Below are positions 6,506 through 9,010 of a stretch of DNA of 9,010 nucleotides, piece by piece. The notes under the pieces are model-generated. The model did not search any database and had not been told where the DNA came from. It saw nothing but the letters and a program-made list of their open reading frames with translations. The stretch's first letter is position 1. Every line of letters begins with the position of its first letter. The stretch lies in NCBI GenBank assembly GCA_963169155.1, contig CAUJGI010000057.1:1-9010 (forward strand). The letters are read 5' to 3'. The position numbers and the translations under genes were made by a program. The stretch comes from Chloroflexota bacterium (GTDB lineage Bacteria > Chloroflexota > Anaerolineae > Promineifilales > Promineifilaceae).

Positions 6506-6647
6506 CGCAGATGGACGCAGATTTTTGTCACTGGGCGGGGCTCGTTCCACGCTCTGCGTGGAATGCAGTTGGCGACGCTCCGCGTCGCACCGGCGCAGAA
6601 AGTAGGAACGAGCCTAAAATCTGCGAGAATCTGCGAAATCTGCGGAT
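6493..6647. repeat. Composite nested inverted-repeat element with 10-bp-phased CGCAGAT units
   Basis: The outer ends ATCCGCAGATT (6493-6503) and AATCTGCGGAT (6637-6647) are perfect inverted repeats. Each arm holds three CGCAGAT units: left at 6496, 6506 and 6516, exactly 10 bp apart; right as ATCTGCG at 6619, 6629 and 6638. Between them lies a second element bounded by GGCTCGTTCC (6539-6548) and GGAACGAGCC (6605-6614). That holds two small hairpins: TTCCACGC/GCGTGGAA (6545-6563, 3-nt loop) and GCGACGC/GCGTCGC (6572-6588, 3-nt loop). The whole could fold as a branched structure. It covers almost all of the gap between the fusion gene and the thioesterase gene, and no protein is encoded in it. 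It looks like one dispersed repeat inserted into another. Confidence 0.75.
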
Positions 6648-6665
6648 AAAGAAAAGGACGCGAGG

Positions 6666-7100
6666 ATGACCCAGTTTGACGTGCCGAACCCAGCTTACGA
6701 GCAGGTGGTACGAGCCAGCTTTGCCAAACAGACGTTCATGGCTTTTTTGGGTGCAAGGTTAACGGCCGTTTCCCCCGGAAACGTCACCATCGAGCTGCCC
6801 GTCACGCCCGACCTGTCTCAGCAGCATGGTTTTGTGCACGCCGGGGCGACAACGGCCGTCGTTGATTCTGCCTGCGGCTACGCCACGCTCTCCCTGCTGG
6901 CGGAGGGCAGCGAAGTGGTCACCGTGGAGTTCAAGATGAATTTGCTCGCCCCGGCACTGGGCGTGACGATGATCGCCCACGGGCGGGTGGTGCGGCCGGG
7001 CCGCACGCTCACCGTCTGCCAGGGCGAGCTGTTCGGCGAAGACGAAAACGGCGCGCGCAAACTGTGTGCCATCATGACTGCCACCATGATCCGCCGATAA
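6666..7100 (+). CDS. PaaI-like hotdog-fold thioesterase
   Basis: 144 residues, typical for the PaaI/4HBT family of acyl-CoA thioesterases. The signature stretch QQHGFVHAGATTAVVDSACGYA (52-73) corresponds to the hotdog central helix, with His54/Gly55 and the catalytic-type Asp67. The later strands VVTVEFKMNLLAPA (84-97) and IAHGRVVRPGRTLTVCQGELF (103-123) complete the fold. A GGAC/GAGG-rich stretch just upstream serves as a ribosome-binding site. Two ACGGCCGT octamers lie within it (LTAVS and TTAVV). It stands between the RibA fusion and the dehydrogenase with all three on one strand; its link to them is not obvious, because none of those genes suggests a CoA ester. Substrate unknown. Confidence 0.88.
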   Translation: MTQFDVPNPAYEQVVRASFAKQTFMAFLGARLTAVSPGNVTIELPVTPDLSQQHGFVHAGATTAVVDSACGYATLSLLAEGSEVVTVEFKMNLLAPALGVTMIAHGRVVRPGRTLTVCQGELFGEDENGARKLCAIMTATMIRR

Positions 7101-7106
7101 TGTGAG

Positions 7107-7158
7107 TTTCACGCAAAGGCGCAAAGAATAAAAAAAAACTTTGCGCCTTTGCGTGAAA
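7107..7158. repeat. Perfect 20-bp inverted repeat with an A-rich loop
   Basis: TTTCACGCAAAGGCGCAAAG (7107-7126) and CTTTGCGCCTTTGCGTGAAA (7139-7158) are exact reverse complements around a 12-nt loop that is almost all A. The element starts 6 bp after the thioesterase stop and ends 22 bp before the dehydrogenase start. Similar CGCAAAG-type repeats are, to my knowledge, scattered in many bacterial genomes. In RNA it would form a very stable hairpin; no T-run follows on the plus strand. Confidence 0.8.
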
Positions 7159-7180
7159 TTTTCAACAAAACAACAACTTT

Positions 7181-8203
7181 ATGCAACGACACGCTCTCTT
7201 TTTTACCGCCCCGTACCAGCTGGAACTGCGCCAGGAGCCACTGCCGCCGCTGCCTGCGGACGGTCTGCTGGTGCAAACTGTCGTCTCCGCCATCAGCCCC
7301 GGCACGGAGATGCTGCTGTACCGCGGCCAAATGCCCGCCGCGCTGATGGCCGACGCCACGATTGCCGCGCTGGGCGAGGGCGGCTATCCGCAAAAGTACG
7401 GTTACGCGGCCGTGGGGCGGGTGGTTGAGATGGGCAAACTGGTAGACAACGCGTGGCGCGACCGGCTGGTGTTTGCCTTCCAGCCACACCAATCTCACTT
7501 TATGGCCAGACCGGATGAGGTTTTGCCTGTGCCAAACGGGATGCTGCCGGAAACGGCCGTTTTCCTGCCCAACATGGAAACGGCCGTCTCCTTTGTCATG
7601 GACGCGCAGCCGGGGATTGGCGAACAGGTGGCCGTCTTTGGCCAGGGCATCGTCGGGCTGCTCACCACCAGCCTGCTGGCGCAGCTGCCGCTCGCCTGCC
7701 TGCTCACGCTCGATGGTTACCTGCTGCGCCGCGACTGGTCGCAAAAATTGGGGGCCAGCGCCAGCCTGGACCCGTCCAGCCCCGACCTGCCTGACCAGAT
7801 TCTGGCCAACCTGCCGCACGCCAGCCACCATCCCGGCCTCGATCTGGCCTTTGAACTGTCTGGCAATCCCGCAGCGCTGGACACGGCGATTGGGGTGATG
7901 GGGTTTAACGGCCGACTCCTTGTCGGTTCCTGGTACGGCCGTAAGCGGGCCAATCTGGACCTGGGCGGCCACTTCCACCGCAGCCAGCTTCAGCTCATCA
8001 GCAGCCAGGTGAGCCACCTGGCCCCCCGCTGGCAGGGGCGCTGGAGCAAAAAACGGCGGCTGGCCGTCGCCTGGGCGATGCTGCAAACAGTGCAGCCGCA
8101 GCCGCTCATCACCCACCGCTTCCCGCTGGCGCAGGCGGCTAACGCTTATGAATTGATTGATTTGAGGCCGGAAACGGCCGTACAGGTTGTTTTTACTTTT
8201 TAG
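7181..8203 (+). CDS. Medium-chain dehydrogenase/reductase without zinc ligands
   Basis: 340 residues with the MDR layout: a GroES-like N-terminal half (about 1-125) and a Rossmann half with AVFGQGIVGLL (151-161), GxGxxG at 154-159. SAISPGTEMLLYRGQ (36-50), KYGYAAVGRVVEMG (72-85) and the strand DEVLPVPNGM (112-121) fit the subgroup that includes BchC-like and sugar or pterin-context 'zinc-binding' dehydrogenases. Only one cysteine (Cys173) is present, so both the catalytic Cys/His/Cys zinc site and the four-Cys structural zinc lobe are missing. It probably uses NAD(P)H without metal. No Shine-Dalgarno sequence is seen before the ATG. The stop codon overlaps the repeat at 8203. It lies between thioesterase and PTPS-like genes. 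The substrate is unknown; a role on a sugar or pterin side chain would fit the neighbours. Confidence 0.82.
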   Translation: MQRHALFFTAPYQLELRQEPLPPLPADGLLVQTVVSAISPGTEMLLYRGQMPAALMADATIAALGEGGYPQKYGYAAVGRVVEMGKLVDNAWRDRLVFAFQPHQSHFMARPDEVLPVPNGMLPETAVFLPNMETAVSFVMDAQPGIGEQVAVFGQGIVGLLTTSLLAQLPLACLLTLDGYLLRRDWSQKLGASASLDPSSPDLPDQILANLPHASHHPGLDLAFELSGNPAALDTAIGVMGFNGRLLVGSWYGRKRANLDLGGHFHRSQLQLISSQVSHLAPRWQGRWSKKRRLAVAWAMLQTVQPQPLITHRFPLAQAANAYELIDLRPETAVQVVFTF

Positions 8204-8244
8204 TGGCTGGTGGCTAGTGGTTAGTCAAACCCGCCACCAGCCAC
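8203..8244. repeat. Inverted repeat overlapping the dehydrogenase stop codon
   Basis: GTGGCTGGTGGC (8203-8214) and GCCACCAGCCAC (8233-8244) are perfect 12-bp arms around an 18-nt loop. The last base of the TAG stop is the first base of the left arm. It lies between the dehydrogenase and the PTPS-like gene, ending 13 bp before the GGAG ribosome-binding site of the latter. Confidence 0.7.
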
Positions 8245-8266
8245 AAACCACCACACTGGAGAATTT

Positions 8267-8656
8267 ATGTACACCGTTGCCGTCAAACGTGATTTTGTCG
8301 CCCAGCATTTCCTCATCGGTGGGGATTGGGGGGCGGAGAATGAGTGGCATTCGCACCACTACGTCGTTGAGCTTCAGCTCAGCGGCCCCACGCTGGACCA
8401 GCACGGCTACCTCGTCGACATCGTCGACATCGAAGCCAACCTGGAAGCGCTGGTGGCGTATTACAAAGACAAAACGCTCAACGATCTGCCCGAATTTGCC
8501 GGGCTCAACCCCAGCATCGAGCATTTCGCCCGCATCCTCGCCACCCAGCTCGCCGAGCGCATCCAGGCCAGCACGCTCAGCCACCTGGCGGTGAAAGTGT
8601 GGGAAAATGAGATAGCGTGGGCGTCGTTTCGGTTAGCGGTAAACGCTGGCAAGTGA
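8267..8656 (+). CDS. PTPS/QueD-family protein with an altered active site (ExxxHSH)
   Basis: 129 residues, of normal length for the 6-pyruvoyltetrahydropterin synthase/6-carboxytetrahydropterin synthase fold. GGAG lies 6 nt before the ATG. Zinc ligands are visible as His14, His28 and His30 (AQHF ... EWHSHHYVVEL). The Cys that normally precedes the HxH pair in CxxxHGH is Glu24 here, giving ExxxHSH, the pattern associated with PTPS-III, which in other organisms makes 6-hydroxymethylpterin. YLVDIVDIEANL (48-59), LNDLPEFAGLNPSIEHFARIL (71-91) and the pterin-anchoring Glu113 in VKVWENEIAW follow the family pattern. The Asp-His pair normally found just before LND reads Lys67-Asp68. The reaction is therefore uncertain, and it may not be standard QueD or PTPS. 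It sits between a dehydrogenase and a glycosyltransferase. The last codons and stop lie in the repeat starting at about 8650. Confidence 0.85.
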   Translation: MYTVAVKRDFVAQHFLIGGDWGAENEWHSHHYVVELQLSGPTLDQHGYLVDIVDIEANLEALVAYYKDKTLNDLPEFAGLNPSIEHFARILATQLAERIQASTLSHLAVKVWENEIAWASFRLAVNAGK

Positions 8657-8720
8657 GCAAGTATGCAAGTGGTTTTACCTGCAACCTGCAACTTTTCACT
8701 TTTTACTTATCACTTATCAC
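8650..8720. repeat. AAGTG-rich imperfect inverted repeat spanning the PTPS stop and the glycosyltransferase leader
   Basis: AAGTGAGCAAGTATGCAAG on the left (8651-8669) is an imperfect complement of CCTGCAACTTTTCACTT on the right (about 8685-8701), which is followed by ACTTATCACTTATCAC. It is related to the repeat at 5027-5077 (shared AAGTG, TGCAAG and CCTGCAAC elements). The TGA stop of the PTPS-like gene is inside it, and it runs to within 5 bp of the next start codon. Confidence 0.5.
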
Positions 8721-8724
8721 TGAC

Positions 8725-9010
8725 ATGAAAATCGCACTCATCATCTACGGCCGTCTCCAAACCCTCTCCGGCGGCTACCTGTACGACCGCCAGCTGGTTG
8801 AGCATTTAGAAGCGGCGGGCGACGAAGTGGAAATTATCTCGCTGCCGTGGGAAGGATACGGCCGTTCCCTCCTGCACAATTTCTGGTTTGCCCTGGCCGA
8901 GCAGCTGCGCCTAGCTGAGTTTGACCTGCTGCTGCAAGACGAGCTGAACCATCCGTCGTTGTTCTGGCTCAACCAGCGGCTGCGCGGCCACATCAGCTAC
9001 CCGATTGTCA
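8725..9010 (+). CDS. Glycosyltransferase, GT-B/family 4-like (N-terminal part, runs off right edge)
   Basis: 95 complete codons from ATG 8725 to the edge. The start MKIALIIYGRLQTLSGGYLYDRQ gives the first Rossmann strand and the Gly-Gly nucleotide-sugar loop typical of GT-B enzymes, and VEHLEAAGDEVEIISLPW (25-42) is the next helix and strand. The stretch FDLLLQDELNHPSLFWLNQRL (66-86) fits the next strand of the domain. The donor-binding C-terminal half is outside the window. No Shine-Dalgarno sequence precedes the start, which is reached directly from the repeat at 8650-8720. As the last gene visible in the plus-strand cluster it may glycosylate the product of the upstream genes or simply belong to an envelope pathway. 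Two ACGGCCGT octamers encode YGR at residues 8-10 and 45-47. Confidence 0.8.
   Translation, partial: MKIALIIYGRLQTLSGGYLYDRQLVEHLEAAGDEVEIISLPWEGYGRSLLHNFWFALAEQLRLAEFDLLLQDELNHPSLFWLNQRLRGHISYPIV

Larger units (their letters stand above)
126..8865. repeat. Hyper-abundant palindromic octamer ACGGCCGT (18 dispersed copies)
   Basis: Copies start at 126, 300, 1040, 1364, 2647, 4129, 4406, 5793, 5838, 6216, 6762, 6852, 7553, 7580, 7935, 8174, 8747 and 8858. All 18 are in coding sequence. Ten are read as Thr-Ala-Val and eight as x-Gly-Arg; none uses the third frame (Arg-Pro). Fourteen have A before them on the plus strand, so the fuller consensus is AACGGCCGT. At least ten more CGGCCG cores occur. 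Chance would give about 0.14 octamers at equal base use, or roughly 0.3 at 60% GC. Confidence 0.9.

Noticed and set aside
6493..6647. tRNA or structured small RNA gene, because of the cloverleaf-like fold
   Set aside because: No acceptor CCA, T-loop or anticodon arm pattern; the parts look like dispersed repeats.
7109..8116. 335-codon open frame opposite the dehydrogenase
   Set aside because: It is Gln/Gly/His-rich, has no motif, and its end is translated from the 7107-7158 repeat.
1546..8720. CRISPR array
   Set aside because: Repeats are short, inverted and unevenly placed between different genes, with no regular spacers and no cas genes.

Overview
The window is a GC-rich, gene-dense piece of bacterial chromosome. 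Gene content and order, with an archaeal-type glycogen debranching enzyme beside a short 6-phosphogluconate dehydrogenase and a RibA/dehydrogenase/PTPS/glycosyltransferase cluster, suggest the phylum Chloroflexota (Anaerolineae-like or a relative). This is a judgement from protein resemblance only. No rRNA, tRNA, CRISPR array or insertion sequence with a transposase was seen.

Layout. Positions 1-3579 are a minus-strand carbohydrate block. It reads leftward from a glycogen debranching enzyme (start 3579), through 6-phosphogluconate dehydrogenase (gnd), to a protein with two cyclic-nucleotide-binding domains that runs off the left edge. A divergent intergenic region (3580-3840) carries candidate promoters. 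Endonuclease III (nth) and a small five-helix permease-like protein follow on the plus strand. From 5195 to the right edge there are five plus-strand genes: a RibA (GTP cyclohydrolase II)-RibD reductase fusion, a PaaI-like hotdog thioesterase, a zinc-ligand-free medium-chain dehydrogenase, a small PTPS/QueD-family protein with an altered active site, and the N-terminal part of a glycosyltransferase.

How the genes may work together. The left block fits glycogen breakdown feeding the pentose phosphate pathway. The right block joins GTP ring-opening, a pyrimidine-ribose reductase, a pterin-fold enzyme, an oxidoreductase and a glycosyltransferase. It may make or modify a GTP-derived compound such as a glycosylated pterin or flavin precursor. 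That is inference from gene content; no single gene proves it.

Two genome-style signals stand out. First, the 8-bp palindrome ACGGCCGT occurs 18 times, always inside genes and only in two reading frames (Thr-Ala-Val or x-Gly-Arg), against about 0.1-0.3 expected by chance. This resembles the HIP1 palindrome of cyanobacteria. Second, most intergenic gaps hold a palindromic or 10-bp-phased repeat that touches or lies just after a stop codon, and several families are present within 9 kb. One of them (6493-6647) is a nested, branched composite element that supplies the C-terminal codons and stop of the riboflavin fusion gene.
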